DNA of 51,580 bases from Nitrospira sp. (GCA_024998685.1 JACOEH010000036.1:1-51580), one strand, 5' to 3'; counted from the first letter of the stretch, positions 41,463 through 51,214 are shown. Notes: generated from the sequence alone by a model not told the origin. Program-made: numbers and translations.

Positions 41463-41893
41463 GAATTCAGGGGCATACCGGCCGTGGCCGCGTGCATAGA
41501 CAGCCGCTCCGCCGACGGTTGCTCCCGCTGTATCTCCACAATCGATTCAATGTCGGCCGGCGAGTACGTGGACGGCTTCACCCATTTCCCGTCCGCCCGC
41601 TTGTAGCCCCCGACTTTGCTGAGATTCGACCGGTGCACTTCCTGAAACACGGGTTCCATATCGATCCCGTAGGAAACCGCAGTTCCATAGGTTACATACA
41701 GGAGGTCCGCCATTTCTTTGGCCACTGCGGCTAGATTTCCAGTGGCTATGGCTTCTTGTAATTCATCGAACTCTTCCTGCATGAGTCGCACGCGAAGTTG
41801 TTTCGTCTCCTCGTTCACATCCATTGGGGCTGTCTGTATCAAAATCCCGAACTTGCTATGAAATGCTTCGACCATGGCTTGTTCGTCGGTCAT
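41459..41893 (-). CDS. MazG-like nucleotide pyrophosphohydrolase
   Basis: A 144-residue all-alpha NTP pyrophosphohydrolase. The metal-binding EExxE is at Glu40, Glu41 and Glu44 (EEFDELQEA) and ExxD at Glu60-Asp63 (EMADLLYV). Such enzymes cleave (d)NTPs to monophosphates and pyrophosphate, often in nucleotide-pool housekeeping. The ATG at 41893 has AAGGAG five bases upstream. It lies between rmuC (14 bp upstream) and the PilZ gene, which it overlaps. Confidence 0.85.
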   Translation of the reverse strand: MTDEQAMVEAFHSKFGILIQTAPMDVNEETKQLRVRLMQEEFDELQEAIATGNLAAVAKEMADLLYVTYGTAVSYGIDMEPVFQEVHRSNLSKVGGYKRADGKWVKPSTYSPADIESIVEIQREQPSAERLSMHAATAGMPLNS

Positions 41894-41907
41894 GCCTGCT
41901 CCTTCAT

Positions 41908-43266
41908 TCATTCGATATCAAACGGCAAGGTCTTGCGTGGAACAACTTCCGTCGGTCCCAACACTGGAATGTCGCGATCCGACGACACCCCCAACTCTTT
42001 GAAGCGTCGTGCTGCCGGAAGAATACGTGTCTCAAGAGAACCGACGGCCCGGTTGTACGCAGACACGCTTTTGCCGAGAGCCTGGCCGACATCGTTCATA
42101 TGTTCAGCCAGTATCGCCATGCGCTCATATAGTTCTTTGCCTAACCGACCGGCTTCTTCCGCGTGGGCGGTCATCCGTTCTTGGCGCCAGCCGTACGCGA
42201 CAGCCCGAAGCAACGCAATGAGCGTTGCCGGGCTCGCCAACACAATGCCGTTTGCAAACCCCTCTTCAATAAGACGGGGATTCTGGTCCAATGCCGCCCC
42301 GAGGAATTGCTCCCCTGGGAGAAACAACACGACAAACTCCGGTGCACGGTCGAACTGAGTCCAGTACGCTTTCAGAGACAGTTCGTCCATGCGGCATTTC
42401 ACTTGAGCAGCGTGGCGACGCAAGGCCTCAGCCTGTTGGGCCTCGTTCTGAGCTTCATGGGCATCGAGGTAGGCCGAGAGTACGGTCTTCGCATCCACGA
42501 TAATTTGACGTCCTCCAGGCAATTGGACGACCATATCCGGTCGGAAACGCCCATCATCGCCGGTCACAGACAGCTGCTCGACGAAATCGCAATGGTCTAC
42601 CATGCCCGCAAGCTCAGCCACCCGCTTCAACGTTAACTCGCCCCATTGGCCTCGTACGGTCGGAGCCCGCAGAGCTTTCACCAGATTCCCTGTCTCCTGC
42701 TGCAGCCGTTGCTGAGATTCCGCTAATGATCGGAGATGCTGATCCAATCCGCCATAGGCCGACTGGCGAGATTGTTCCAGCAAACGTACTTGCTCTGCAT
42801 AGCGGTGCAGTGATTCCTGAAGCGGGCGTACCAAGGCATCGATTGCCTGCTGTCTCTGCACCAGGTCACCATCCGCTTTGACATGCAGGGTTTCAAACGA
42901 TACGGCAGCGAGTTTCAAGAACGCTTCATTGTTTTGTTTCAATGCTTCACCGGAAAGGGCCTGGAACGATCCGATGAGTTCCTGATGCGTGTGGTCGATC
43001 AGGGCTTTCTGCTCCAGAAGTTGTCGAGCCATATCTTCCATCCGGGTTTCCGCCGTCACCCGGGCCTGTTGCGCCTCGTTCCATGCTTGGCGGACGGACA
43101 CAAGGGCGTCTCGTTCTCTTTCTAGTTGCTTGCGCAGTTCATCCACGGTCGCTTCGGCTCGCTGAGCCTGAGACCGCAAGCGACCTGTAATCCACAGACC
43201 CGTCAACAGGCCGCCCAAGAACAGTCCCGCACCAAAGCCTAAGAGAATAGGGAGTATGTCTGTCAT
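41908..43266 (-). CDS. rmuC: DNA recombination protein RmuC
   Basis: A 452-residue RmuC: an N-terminal membrane anchor (ILLGFGAGLFLGGLLTGLWI), a long coiled coil (about 35-180), then the nuclease-like core with RGQWGELTLKRVAELAGM, RPDMVVQLPGG, IVDAKTVLSAYLDA and FVVLFLPGEQFLGAAL. RmuC limits rearrangement at short inverted repeats in E. coli. It heads a minus-strand operon rmuC-mazG-PilZ. No abnormality is seen. Confidence 0.94.
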   Translation of the reverse strand: MTDILPILLGFGAGLFLGGLLTGLWITGRLRSQAQRAEATVDELRKQLERERDALVSVRQAWNEAQQARVTAETRMEDMARQLLEQKALIDHTHQELIGSFQALSGEALKQNNEAFLKLAAVSFETLHVKADGDLVQRQQAIDALVRPLQESLHRYAEQVRLLEQSRQSAYGGLDQHLRSLAESQQRLQQETGNLVKALRAPTVRGQWGELTLKRVAELAGMVDHCDFVEQLSVTGDDGRFRPDMVVQLPGGRQIIVDAKTVLSAYLDAHEAQNEAQQAEALRRHAAQVKCRMDELSLKAYWTQFDRAPEFVVLFLPGEQFLGAALDQNPRLIEEGFANGIVLASPATLIALLRAVAYGWRQERMTAHAEEAGRLGKELYERMAILAEHMNDVGQALGKSVSAYNRAVGSLETRILPAARRFKELGVSSDRDIPVLGPTEVVPRKTLPFDIE

Positions 43267-43400
43267 CGCTTCATCCGCTTAAAGTACAGGTACAGCGAAC
43301 ACCTGCATATAGCGTAAAAATAGAAAATTTGAGGCAGAGTACGCAAGGAATTGAAAAAGGTCAAGAAGCAGAAGGCCCCAATCGATCAGCTCTATTTGTC

Positions 43401-46028
43401 CTAGGGTTGTGGAGAGGGCTGGATACAAATGGTCCCTGATTCGGCGTCAACCGTGATGCGCTGCCCATCAGCAAGCCGTGCCATGGCGCCTTCAACGTTG
43501 GCAATAGTGGGCAGTCCATATTCGCGAGCGATGATGGCTCCATGAGACAGTGTGCCGCCCATTTCGGCGATCAAGCCTCCGACAAGACCGAAAAGAGGAG
43601 CCAATCCAGGATCAATAACCGGGACCACCAGAATCTCACCTGGCATCACCTTGCCCCAATCCGCCACCGAGCGAACCACTCGAACCGGCCCTGCCACGGT
43701 CCCAGCGCTGATCGGCGTACCCGACAGGATGCCGTTCCCTTCAGATCGGTCGGAGGTGAGGGACTGCTCGCTCGCGGTTTCCCAGTCGCGAATCGTGTCG
43801 GGTACTGCAACCGCTGCGTTGTACTCTCTCTCGGTTTTCCGAGCTTTGATCACGACTTTCCAGTCTCGTGTGTTTCCAGTCAACAGGTCGGCTCGATCGT
43901 CGATCGTCAGAAAAAAGATATCGTCAACCTGCTGGAGCAAACCCCGTTCGACCAGAAGCTCTCCAAGGCGCATCAAGAGGGTGCGGATGGCCGTCGAGTA
44001 ATACATCAAGTGGTGCCGATTGGCTTCACGCAGCGCGAAGAACCGACAGAGTCTTCGGTAACACCACATGAAGATGATCCATCTATGGTACCGCCGGCCG
44101 ATGCGTCGCTTGATGTGAGCCAGCGCAGCGATTCTTGTCTCGCTTTGGCGCAAAAGAATGCTCTTCTGTGAAGGAGAGCCGGCGATGAATTGGATCCGCA
44201 CGATCGTCAGAATCGCTTCAGGGTTATCGGCGAGACGCGGTGACATGACGTCGGATTCACCGACGGCGCGATGCCCATAGTCGTTCACATATCTGTCGAA
44301 GGCCCGTAAGAGTTTCGTGCCGGCGAGAGTCTCGCGAAACAGTGAAGGGTTCCATGGTTCCGATGTGAGAAATGTGCCGGCCGCCGGTTCGTCTCGGGCG
44401 ATATCCGTCAGCTCGGCGAGACGGAGAATTTGTTGTGCGCTGATGACGCTCCCTTGTCCTTGGAGAGCGGCATTCAACAAACCCCTCCAGTCCGGTCCGA
44501 GCCACCGAGGTAGGAATCGGCTGAAGATCTGCAGGCATTGTCCGACGCTTCCCGCAATGCCGAACGTGACGTCGCGGCCCTCTAACCAGGGGCCGAGCCT
44601 GTCGAGCTTGGGCACGAGTTCTTCCACCGACAGGCGCAGGATGTGCTCACGACGATAAGTTGTGGCCAGATCCTTCATTTCTTGAAACAGTCGTGGACCG
44701 CACCGCTCAACCCGTCTCATCTCCGCCCACATCATCCACCCGGCCCGAGCAAGCATCGCTCCGTTGAGCGGCTGTACCTGCGGGATGGCTTGCAGTGGTT
44801 CGCCGCCCATCTGTTCGGCGTTTAGTGACGGGTCTCCACCTAGTTGGGCCACCAACATATGGAACAGGGTTACGTTGAGATAAGGTCGCCCTCTCAGGAC
44901 ACGGACCGATGTGAGCCCCTCGGGAATCCGACATCCTAGTCGTCGATAATGAGAGAGGATGTGGCGGTCCATGAACTGTTCAAGAAATGAGAGGCTCAAC
45001 AGGCTCGGCAGTTCGGGCAGCGTCTCTTTGAAATTCGTTCGCGACCACTCGCAGTCGTCATTGGTGAGGTTGGAAGAAGGGCGGACCGTCGTAATCGGCC
45101 GTGTCTGTACGAGCCATAGTTGTCCGGCATCGAATGCCCATTCGAGATCGACTGGGTGCCCGAAAACTTGTTCAACGCATTTTGTCGTCTGTGCGAGGGA
45201 AAACAGCTGCGCATCGGTGAGCGATGATTGGATTGGAGTCGTCGCGCCAAACCGTTCGACTTGCAGTCCATCCTTGGAAACCACCAGTCGTTGGGAGTGA
45301 TGCGCGAGAATGCGTTTACGAACCCAAATCGGTTGCTTTTCATGAGTGACCTCCACGACATACTGGTCCGGCTTGCCTGTGCCATCGACCAGCGGCGCTG
45401 CGAGACCAGGTACGGCATTGATCGTCACCTGATTCGTTCGCCCGGTCACTGGATGGATCGAATAAGCCACTCCGGCCGATTGAGCATCGATCATCGGTTG
45501 GATCACGACAGCCATTCTCGGAGGTGTCTTGTAGCTCTGACGGGCTGTGTAGCTCACCACGCGGCCTTCCCATAGTGAGGCCCACAGATCCTTCACCGCG
45601 GCATCAATTTCAGACAGAACTACGCCCAGATGAGTGCGATAGAGCCCGGCGAAACTGGTTTGAGCCGTATCCTCATTCGTGGCTGATGATCGGACGGCCC
45701 AGCGTTCGCTCGGTGGCCGACCGAGAGTTTGGAGCGTTATTAACCATTGAACGGCGAGATGGGAAGTTTCTACCTGCCTGATGCGAATCCGGCAGTCGGC
45801 CAACGCCGATGCTCGCGCATTTCCTGATAATGCGTAGACCTTTTGCCACTCCTCGTTTTCAATAAATCCTGACGCATGCAGAGATTGTGCATATACCTCC
45901 GTTGTGATGCAGAATCCTGTAGGGACAGGGAAGCCGGACGCGATGAGCCGAGCGAGTCCCACAGCCTTTCCTCCCGTGAGATCGACATCGCTACACTGAG
46001 ACAGCGGAAGGATAAAGGGACGGGGCAT
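43401..46028 (-). CDS. PEP-synthase-like phosphotransferase of rifampin-phosphotransferase architecture
   Basis: An 875-residue protein: N-terminal PPDK/PEP-synthase ATP-binding domain (GGKAVGLARL, RSSATNEDTAQTSFAGLYRT, ending VDLEWAFDAGQLWLVQTRPI near 320), a large helical middle domain, and a C-terminal swivelling phosphohistidine domain (GGTLSHGAIIAREYGLPT, His829). The PEP/pyruvate-binding TIM barrel of true PpsA is absent. This order and length match rifampin phosphotransferases (about 867 residues, catalytic His near 825, from memory), so it probably transfers ATP's beta phosphate to an unknown acceptor. The glycerate 2-kinase gene lies 15 bp upstream. Confidence 0.82.
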   Translation of the reverse strand: MPRPFILPLSQCSDVDLTGGKAVGLARLIASGFPVPTGFCITTEVYAQSLHASGFIENEEWQKVYALSGNARASALADCRIRIRQVETSHLAVQWLITLQTLGRPPSERWAVRSSATNEDTAQTSFAGLYRTHLGVVLSEIDAAVKDLWASLWEGRVVSYTARQSYKTPPRMAVVIQPMIDAQSAGVAYSIHPVTGRTNQVTINAVPGLAAPLVDGTGKPDQYVVEVTHEKQPIWVRKRILAHHSQRLVVSKDGLQVERFGATTPIQSSLTDAQLFSLAQTTKCVEQVFGHPVDLEWAFDAGQLWLVQTRPITTVRPSSNLTNDDCEWSRTNFKETLPELPSLLSLSFLEQFMDRHILSHYRRLGCRIPEGLTSVRVLRGRPYLNVTLFHMLVAQLGGDPSLNAEQMGGEPLQAIPQVQPLNGAMLARAGWMMWAEMRRVERCGPRLFQEMKDLATTYRREHILRLSVEELVPKLDRLGPWLEGRDVTFGIAGSVGQCLQIFSRFLPRWLGPDWRGLLNAALQGQGSVISAQQILRLAELTDIARDEPAAGTFLTSEPWNPSLFRETLAGTKLLRAFDRYVNDYGHRAVGESDVMSPRLADNPEAILTIVRIQFIAGSPSQKSILLRQSETRIAALAHIKRRIGRRYHRWIIFMWCYRRLCRFFALREANRHHLMYYSTAIRTLLMRLGELLVERGLLQQVDDIFFLTIDDRADLLTGNTRDWKVVIKARKTEREYNAAVAVPDTIRDWETASEQSLTSDRSEGNGILSGTPISAGTVAGPVRVVRSVADWGKVMPGEILVVPVIDPGLAPLFGLVGGLIAEMGGTLSHGAIIAREYGLPTIANVEGAMARLADGQRITVDAESGTICIQPSPQP

Positions 46029-46043
46029 AAGTCGGCATAATAG

Positions 46044-47381
46044 CTAGAGCAGGAGGATGAGGTAAAGGTCGTTAACGTTCGTGCCGGTAGGACCGGTATA
46101 GATATGACATCCAAGCGTTTTCAAAGCCGGATAGGTATTATGTCGATTTAAGGATGAGCGGAGATCAATGCCGAGGTTCTTCGCTCGCGAGGCGGTGCTT
46201 CCACTGACAATCGCCCCGGCTGCATCGGTGGGGCCGTCGGTGCCGTCAGTGCCTAATGCCATGACCCATGTGTTGGGGAGGCCGGCTATCTCGAATGCGG
46301 CGGAAGCAGCGAATTCCTGGGCACGGCCACCCCTTCCACGGCCCGTGACCGTCACCGTGGTTTCGCCTCCCGCCACCACGCAACAGGGGCGTTTTAAGAT
46401 GCCATGCCCCTTCGTAATTGCCATGGCAAGGTCCGTCAACTGTTTTGCTGCCACACGCGCTTCTCCCATGATAGGGTGAGATACGAACATGGTGTGGAGG
46501 CCCGCCTGTTGCGCGACACGCGCGACGGCCTCCAGCATGATCCGGTTGTTGCCGATGATGTAATGCTGTACGGAGCGCAACCGTCGTGAACCGGGCTTCA
46601 GGGTCTCTGGGGCCTCTCCTTTTTGACCACGGTACAAATAGCGTCGTACGGCTGCAGGCACGGCACGCCAGCTTCTATGCCGTCGCAGCACTCCCACTGC
46701 ATCCGCAAACGTCGAGAGATCGCCTGCTGTCGGGCCCGAGCCGATGGAACCGAGGTCATCGTCGATAACGTCCGAAAGTAAGAGCGTGATAATCCTCGCC
46801 CGGGTCGAAGCAGCGAGCCCGCCTCCTTTGACCAATGATAAATGTTTCCTCACGATGTTGATTTCGTTGATTGTTGCCCCGCTGCGGAGCAGTAAGCGTG
46901 TCGTGCGTTGCTTATCGGCCAGCGTCACACCGGCGACTGGAGCCGGTAGAAGGCTCGACGCGCCACCGGACAAGAGAACGATCAGGAGATCTCGAGACGT
47001 CAGATGTTGTGTCAGACGCAAAAGCTGTTGGGTTGCACGAAGACCTGCACGATCAGGAATCGGGTGACTCGCTTCGACCACGGCGATTCGTTTGGTAACG
47101 AGTGTGTGACCTGTTTTAACAATAACGAGTCCATCGTCCAACCTTGTCCCAAGTACTGCCTCTAATGCCTGTGCCATCCTTGCCGACGCCTTGCCGGCTC
47201 CAACCGCTACTACACGGTCGACACGCGAAAGGTCGTGGTCCCTTCGTCCCACTCGCAGAGAATGTCTATGGAGTGAGATGCTGGTGAGTACGGCCTGGTA
47301 GGGATCGGCAGCATCCAGCCCTGAGGCAATCAACTTCCGAAGAAGTGATTGCGCAGGGGAACGAGGCAAATGAAGCGTCAT
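46044..47381 (-). CDS. Glycerate 2-kinase (MOFRL family)
   Basis: A 445-residue glycerate kinase of the DUF4147/MOFRL type that makes 2-phosphoglycerate. Marks: VVAVGAGKASARMAQAL, VIVKTGHTL, VEASHPIPD, VLLSGGASSLLPAP, ATINEINIVRKHLS, LLLSDVIDDDLGSIGSGPT, and the MOFRL domain with VVAGGETTVTVTGRGRGGRAQEF and ALGTDGTDGPTDAAGA. It is followed 15 bp later by the RPH-like phosphotransferase gene. The start lies close to the transglycosylase stop, which suggests a longer operon. It serves glycerate entry into lower glycolysis. Confidence 0.92.
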   Translation of the reverse strand: MTLHLPRSPAQSLLRKLIASGLDAADPYQAVLTSISLHRHSLRVGRRDHDLSRVDRVVAVGAGKASARMAQALEAVLGTRLDDGLVIVKTGHTLVTKRIAVVEASHPIPDRAGLRATQQLLRLTQHLTSRDLLIVLLSGGASSLLPAPVAGVTLADKQRTTRLLLRSGATINEINIVRKHLSLVKGGGLAASTRARIITLLLSDVIDDDLGSIGSGPTAGDLSTFADAVGVLRRHRSWRAVPAAVRRYLYRGQKGEAPETLKPGSRRLRSVQHYIIGNNRIMLEAVARVAQQAGLHTMFVSHPIMGEARVAAKQLTDLAMAITKGHGILKRPCCVVAGGETTVTVTGRGRGGRAQEFAASAAFEIAGLPNTWVMALGTDGTDGPTDAAGAIVSGSTASRAKNLGIDLRSSLNRHNTYPALKTLGCHIYTGPTGTNVNDLYLILLL

Positions 47382-47392
47382 TGGCGCGAATG

Positions 47393-48442
47393 CTACGGCA
47401 TCTTTTCTTGTTTGAAACAGCGGCTAGGACAGGTCTGCCGAGGCACGCGGATCTGATAGCTGCCATGAGGAATCACATCCTTCTTAAACTCAGGATTCAG
47501 CATTTTGAGTTCGAGCAAATAGGTGCCGAATTCTTCGGCGATCGAAGTCAGCGCTCGCTGGGATTCCTTGACATTCACGGTGATGGTTTCGGTCTCAAGC
47601 GGTATATAGAGATCCTTCTTGGTCAGCCCAAGATACTTTTCCGGCTGGGAGTAGATTTCCTTAGCGGCGATGATACGAGGGACATACCGCATGGTCTCGC
47701 GTGGGCCATGCATTTTCCAATAGTCGGCGATTTTTTGCTCCTTGAGCAGCTTGCGGATTCGTTCCTCACCGGCGTTGTAGGATGCCATGGCCAAGAACCA
47801 GTCATTGTCCTGAAAATCTTTGAGGTACTTGAGGTACTTCACTGCCGCTTCAGTCGATATTTCGAGATTTCGACGTTCATCTCGGACGGCATCGCTCTTC
47901 AGTCGGTACCGACGACCGGTGGAGGGGATGAACTGCCATGGACCGGACGCCTTCGCTCTTGAGTAGGCGGCTGAAATGCACTTGCTCTCGACCAGTAACA
48001 TGTACTTGAGATCATCCGGCAAACCGGCTTCAGCCAATTGCTTTTCGGCAGGAGGAAAACAACGTCCGGTACGTTTGGCCAGGATGATGCTTTCACCTTG
48101 ATCTTCCAAAAATTGATAGAACTCGTATTCGATCCGTTCTCTCACTTGCCAGTTATCCAGAGGAACCGACACTCCGGCAAACGTGATCTTGTCGGGAAGC
48201 TTGAATGAGCTCAGAAAAAACCGTTCTCCCTCGCGTTTGATTTCCGGCAAAATGACCAGATGGTCTTCCGGCTCGGGCTGCGAATCCAATAGGTCCGGTA
48301 TGAGCAAATCTTTCTCCGTCTCTGATTTTTGAACGCCATTATCCGCTGTTTCGGACGTGGCCAAGGCGGAAGGACACGTTGACAAAATAAAGAAACCGAT
48401 TCCGATCAGAGCAACCCAGGGCTGCATACCACGGATGATCAT
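47393..48442 (-). CDS. Membrane-bound lytic transglycosylase (MltD-like)
   Basis: A 349-residue murein lytic transglycosylase of the SLT/MltD type. A signal peptide (WVALIGIGFFILSTCPSALA) is followed by a linker and the catalytic domain: LMLVES-type glutamate in YMLLVESKC, the SRAKASGPWQFIPSTGRRY block, AMASYNAGEERIRKLL and MRYVPRIIAAKEI. A short C-terminal part resembles the beginning of a LysM-like domain. The ATG at 48442 has GGAGGAG seven bases upstream, while earlier in-frame ATGs lack one. It acts on peptidoglycan in the periplasm. Confidence 0.9.
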   Translation of the reverse strand: MIIRGMQPWVALIGIGFFILSTCPSALATSETADNGVQKSETEKDLLIPDLLDSQPEPEDHLVILPEIKREGERFFLSSFKLPDKITFAGVSVPLDNWQVRERIEYEFYQFLEDQGESIILAKRTGRCFPPAEKQLAEAGLPDDLKYMLLVESKCISAAYSRAKASGPWQFIPSTGRRYRLKSDAVRDERRNLEISTEAAVKYLKYLKDFQDNDWFLAMASYNAGEERIRKLLKEQKIADYWKMHGPRETMRYVPRIIAAKEIYSQPEKYLGLTKKDLYIPLETETITVNVKESQRALTSIAEEFGTYLLELKMLNPEFKKDVIPHGSYQIRVPRQTCPSRCFKQEKMP

Positions 48443-48563
48443 TCTCAAACTCCTCCATTCCATCCAGATACAAGCCGTCCACAAAATGCGAAGTTATGCT
48501 AACAGCTCGCTCATTTACCAGCAAGCAGAATAGGGGTTCCCGTTCGTGTTACACTGCGCCCAC

Positions 48564-49250
48564 ATGCAAGCACTGACACTTCTGAATCAGACTATCTCCG
48601 ACTGCACGTCTTGTCCCCGATTGGTCGTCTATCGACAGGCGATTGCACGGGAGAAACGGAAACAATATCGTGATTGGATTTACTGGGGTCGGCCGGTTCC
48701 CGGCTTCGGAGATCGCCACGCTCGGCTCTATGTTCTTGGACTGGCTCCTGCGGCTCATGGTGGAAATCGGACTGGGCGTATTTTCACCGGTGATCGAAGT
48801 GGGGATTGGCTGTATGACGCGTTGTATCGGTATGGGTTCGCCAACCAGGCTACTTCGCAACACAGAAATGATGGCTTATCGTTGACGGGCTGTTACATCG
48901 GAGCAACCGTGCGGTGTGCACCGCCGGGGAACAAACCTGCGCCGGATGAGTTTGAACGCTGCGCCCGATTCTTGTTGGAAGAAGTTCGTCTTCTAAAAAA
49001 CCACCGCGTGGTAATTGCTCTGGGAAAGATCGCCTTCGATCATTACCTCAAGACCTGTCGGACCCAGGGGCATGTTATGCCGGCGCCGATCCCCAAATTT
49101 GGACATGGTGTCGTCTATCGCTTATCCTGGGGGGTGACACTCCTGGGTTCCTATCACCCCAGCCAACAGAACACATTTACCGGGAAATTGACTCGTGCGA
49201 TGTTTCACGCGGTGTTTCGGAGAGCTAGAAAAGAAATTGATCGTGGGTAG
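48564..49250 (+). CDS. Uracil-DNA glycosylase, family 4/5 type (UDGb-like)
   Basis: A 228-residue DNA-repair glycosylase. Motif A is LGLAPAAHGGNRTGRIFTG (about 58-76). The late block SYHPSQQNTFTGKLT is the second active-site motif. Cysteines 14 and 17 (SDCTSCPRL) and two later ones (VRCAPPGNKP, FERCARF) are placed to bind a 4Fe-4S cluster, as in families 4 and 5. The motif form AAHGGNRTGRIF points to family 5 (UDGb). The ATG at 48564 is chosen because the sequence after it matches the family start. No ribosome-binding site is evident. Confidence 0.92.
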   Translation: MQALTLLNQTISDCTSCPRLVVYRQAIAREKRKQYRDWIYWGRPVPGFGDRHARLYVLGLAPAAHGGNRTGRIFTGDRSGDWLYDALYRYGFANQATSQHRNDGLSLTGCYIGATVRCAPPGNKPAPDEFERCARFLLEEVRLLKNHRVVIALGKIAFDHYLKTCRTQGHVMPAPIPKFGHGVVYRLSWGVTLLGSYHPSQQNTFTGKLTRAMFHAVFRRARKEIDRG

Positions 49251-49332
49251 CTTATAGAGAATATCAACAGGTACTCGTCTTGTTGACTGGTTTCTTTCTA
49301 CCATTTCTTTGAGAGCGGAGTGGTGTTGGGAG

Positions 49333-49372
49333 CGGGGAGTGAATATCCACCGAACACGGAGATCACTCCCCG
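49333..49372. terminator. Candidate bidirectional hairpin between convergent genes
   Basis: CGGGGAGTGA and TCACTCCCCG form a perfect 10-bp stem with a 20-base loop, between the ends of the UDG and aldolase genes. Only a weak T-rich tail (TTGTTG) follows on the plus strand, so termination is plausible but not certain. Confidence 0.5.
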
Positions 49373-49382
49373 TTGTTGCCCG

Positions 49383-50030
49383 CTATTGCTGCCCCTTCGC
49401 TTTCCAGTCGTCCAAGAACTTCTTCAGTCCGGCCTCTGTCAGCGGGTGTTTGAAGAGCGCTTGAAACACACTGTAGGGCATCGTGCAGATGTGACCGCCT
49501 GCCAATGCCGCCTCGACAACGTGCTGCGGATGGCGGACGCTCGCTACTAACACAAGGGTCTTGTAGTCATAGTTCTTATAGATCGTCAAAATTTGCCGAA
49601 TGAGTTCCATGCCATTTGAGCTGATGTCGTCGAGCCGTCCTATAAATGGAGACACACACCAGGCACCGGCTTTAGCCGCCAGCAACGCCTGGGTGGGTGA
49701 GAAACAGAGAGTCACGTTCACTCTGATGCCCTCAGCCGCCATCCGCTTCGTGGCTTTCAGTCCTTCAGGAATCAGTGGACATTTGACCACAATGTTCTTG
49801 TGAATTTTGGCTAACTCTTTGCCTTCTTTTACCATGGCGTCTGCTTCCGTGCTCACGACTTCGGCGCTGACCGGGCCATCCACGATCTTGCACACCTCCT
49901 GCAACATTTCCCTAAAACTTCGGCCTTCCTTGACGACCAGAGAGGGATTTGTGGTCACGCCGTCGAGTAAGCCAAGGCTTGCCGCTTCATGGATTTCTTT
50001 GACGTTGGCAGTATCGAGATAAATTTTCAT
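49383..50030 (-). CDS. Fructose-6-phosphate aldolase/transaldolase (FSA/TalC type)
   Basis: A 215-residue class I aldolase of the short transaldolase group. Visible are [10 protein letters not shown] (Asp6), GVTTNPSLV, the Schiff-base lysine 83 in [28 protein letters not shown] and SPFIGRLDD. The length and motifs fit FSA/TalC. Distinguishing aldolase from transaldolase activity needs assay. It converges on the UDG gene with a hairpin between. The gene starts at the ATG at 50030, consistent with all relatives. Confidence 0.93.
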   Translation of the reverse strand: MKIYLDTANVKEIHEAASLGLLDGVTTNPSLVVKEGRSFREMLQEVCKIVDGPVSAEVVSTEADAMVKEGKELAKIHKNIVVKCPLIPEGLKATKRMAAEGIRVNVTLCFSPTQALLAAKAGAWCVSPFIGRLDDISSNGMELIRQILTIYKNYDYKTLVLVASVRHPQHVVEAALAGGHICTMPYSVFQALFKHPLTEAGLKKFLDDWKAKGQQ

Positions 50031-50201
50031 AATTGCCCCTTTCCTAGCGATGAGATCGTGTGGCGATACCGTTACTATCGGTCATTTTATGGAGAACTCA
50101 ACTTCAGTGCAAGAAGCCGGCACGAAGGTTTGACAGATTTTCGAGCGGGGAATAGAATTTTGCGGTTGACAGTGACCATTGATCGTAGAGGAGATATCAC
50201 G

Positions 50202-50513
50202 ATGCAACGGTTTGTCTGGTTGCTGCTCTTTTCCCTTATAATCTCATCCTGCTCGGGGAAGAACCCATACCTAGAAGCTTCACTGAAACCGGCCGAGCTT
50301 CAGGGAAAGGATAAGGGGTGGTTCGAAAGAAACTGGGGTGCTCCGGACGGCAAAACCTCCCGTTTTTTTGGTGGAGAGACCTGGATCTACTATCGTATTG
50401 CCGGAGGAACGTCAGGAAAGCCTCTCTTCAATTTCTCTCCCAATCAATGTCAAATCACTCTCAACTTTGACAAAGACGAGAAACTTTCCGACTATACCTA
50501 CTCAGGCTGCTAA
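50202..50513 (+). CDS. Small lipoprotein
   Basis: A 103-residue lipoprotein with signal peptide QRFVWLLLFSLIISSC (lipobox cysteine). The mature part, FERNWGAPDGKTSRFFGGET to PNQCQITLNFDKDEKLSDY, resembles the SmpA/BamE-like fold of small outer-membrane lipoproteins (W-G-x-P followed by a strand with a tyrosine pair and a late C-x-I-x-F-D). GAGGAG lies eight bases before the ATG. The assignment to a family is tentative. Confidence 0.75.
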   Translation: MQRFVWLLLFSLIISSCSGKNPYLEASLKPAELQGKDKGWFERNWGAPDGKTSRFFGGETWIYYRIAGGTSGKPLFNFSPNQCQITLNFDKDEKLSDYTYSGC

Positions 50514-50582
50514 ATGACTCGTTGTAAGAACCTGCTGAGTTCCTTCTACGGCAATGATTTCATGTAATTCTTGAATGTCCTG

Positions 50583-50855
50583 CTAGATGGGGTGCTCACT
50601 TCGGAACTTCACCGAACACTCCTGGCTGCAGAAACAGTACTCCCGTCCCTCAATTGTTTCGACCACTGCGATTCGCTTGGGGACGAATATGTGACACACT
50701 GGATCCTCAATCATCTGATCTTGTTCTTCATCTTGAGCCTGCGCAGCCGATTTCTTCCGACCAGCTTGGATCGGGGTTTTGAATCCGCGAAACATTTGAC
50801 GGAGCAAGAAGTAGAGAACTGTGAGAAGTAAAACGACTAAAATTAATCTATACAT
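50583..50855 (-). CDS. Single-pass membrane protein with a YHS-like metal-binding end
   Basis: A 90-residue protein: membrane segment YRLILVVLLLTVLYFLL, a basic stretch, then MIEDPVCHIFVPKRIAVVE and EYCFCSQECSVKF. The D-P-V-C-x-I and F-C-S-x-x-C motifs are those of YHS/TRASH-type domains that bind metal through cysteines. It may act as a small membrane-anchored metal sensor or carrier. The start at 50855 begins directly before the membrane segment, and the longer frame to 50909 adds unlikely sequence. Confidence 0.78.
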   Translation of the reverse strand: MYRLILVVLLLTVLYFLLRQMFRGFKTPIQAGRKKSAAQAQDEEQDQMIEDPVCHIFVPKRIAVVETIEGREYCFCSQECSVKFRSEHPI

Positions 50856-51061
50856 AGTGGTATCTCGAGAGGGGCCCACAATCCTATGAGAGCGGTAGAA
50901 GTCTGTCAAGATAACGACTACCGGTTACTCTTACAGATATTACTGACGGAGATATGCACAAACGGCCTATGTTTATAGAGCCAATTGGGACTCTTGTTAG
51001 TGCCATCCAGTACTTCAGGAGGATTGGCTTACCCTGTCCTATGGTGCTAAAGTACCCTCCC

Positions 51062-51214
51062 ATGAAAACCTGTGATAAATGCCATGGGGCGATGCTACCG
51101 GAACGAGCGGTGGATTTGGACGCTGGACTGGCGATCACCGTGTTTGCCTGTTTGAATTGTGGTCGTCGGAAAGCCGCGGATCAGGAACCTCGGCCGATCA
51201 CAGCTCGGCATTAA
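51062..51214 (+). CDS. Small zinc-ribbon protein
   Basis: A 50-residue frame with two CxxC knuckles, CDKCHG at the start and CLNCGRR near residue 30, separated by strand-like sequence (DAGLAITVFA), the pattern of a compact zinc ribbon. No ribosome-binding site is clear. An upstream in-frame extension to 50954 looks unlike coding sequence. The function is unknown. Confidence 0.5.
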   Translation: MKTCDKCHGAMLPERAVDLDAGLAITVFACLNCGRRKAADQEPRPITARH

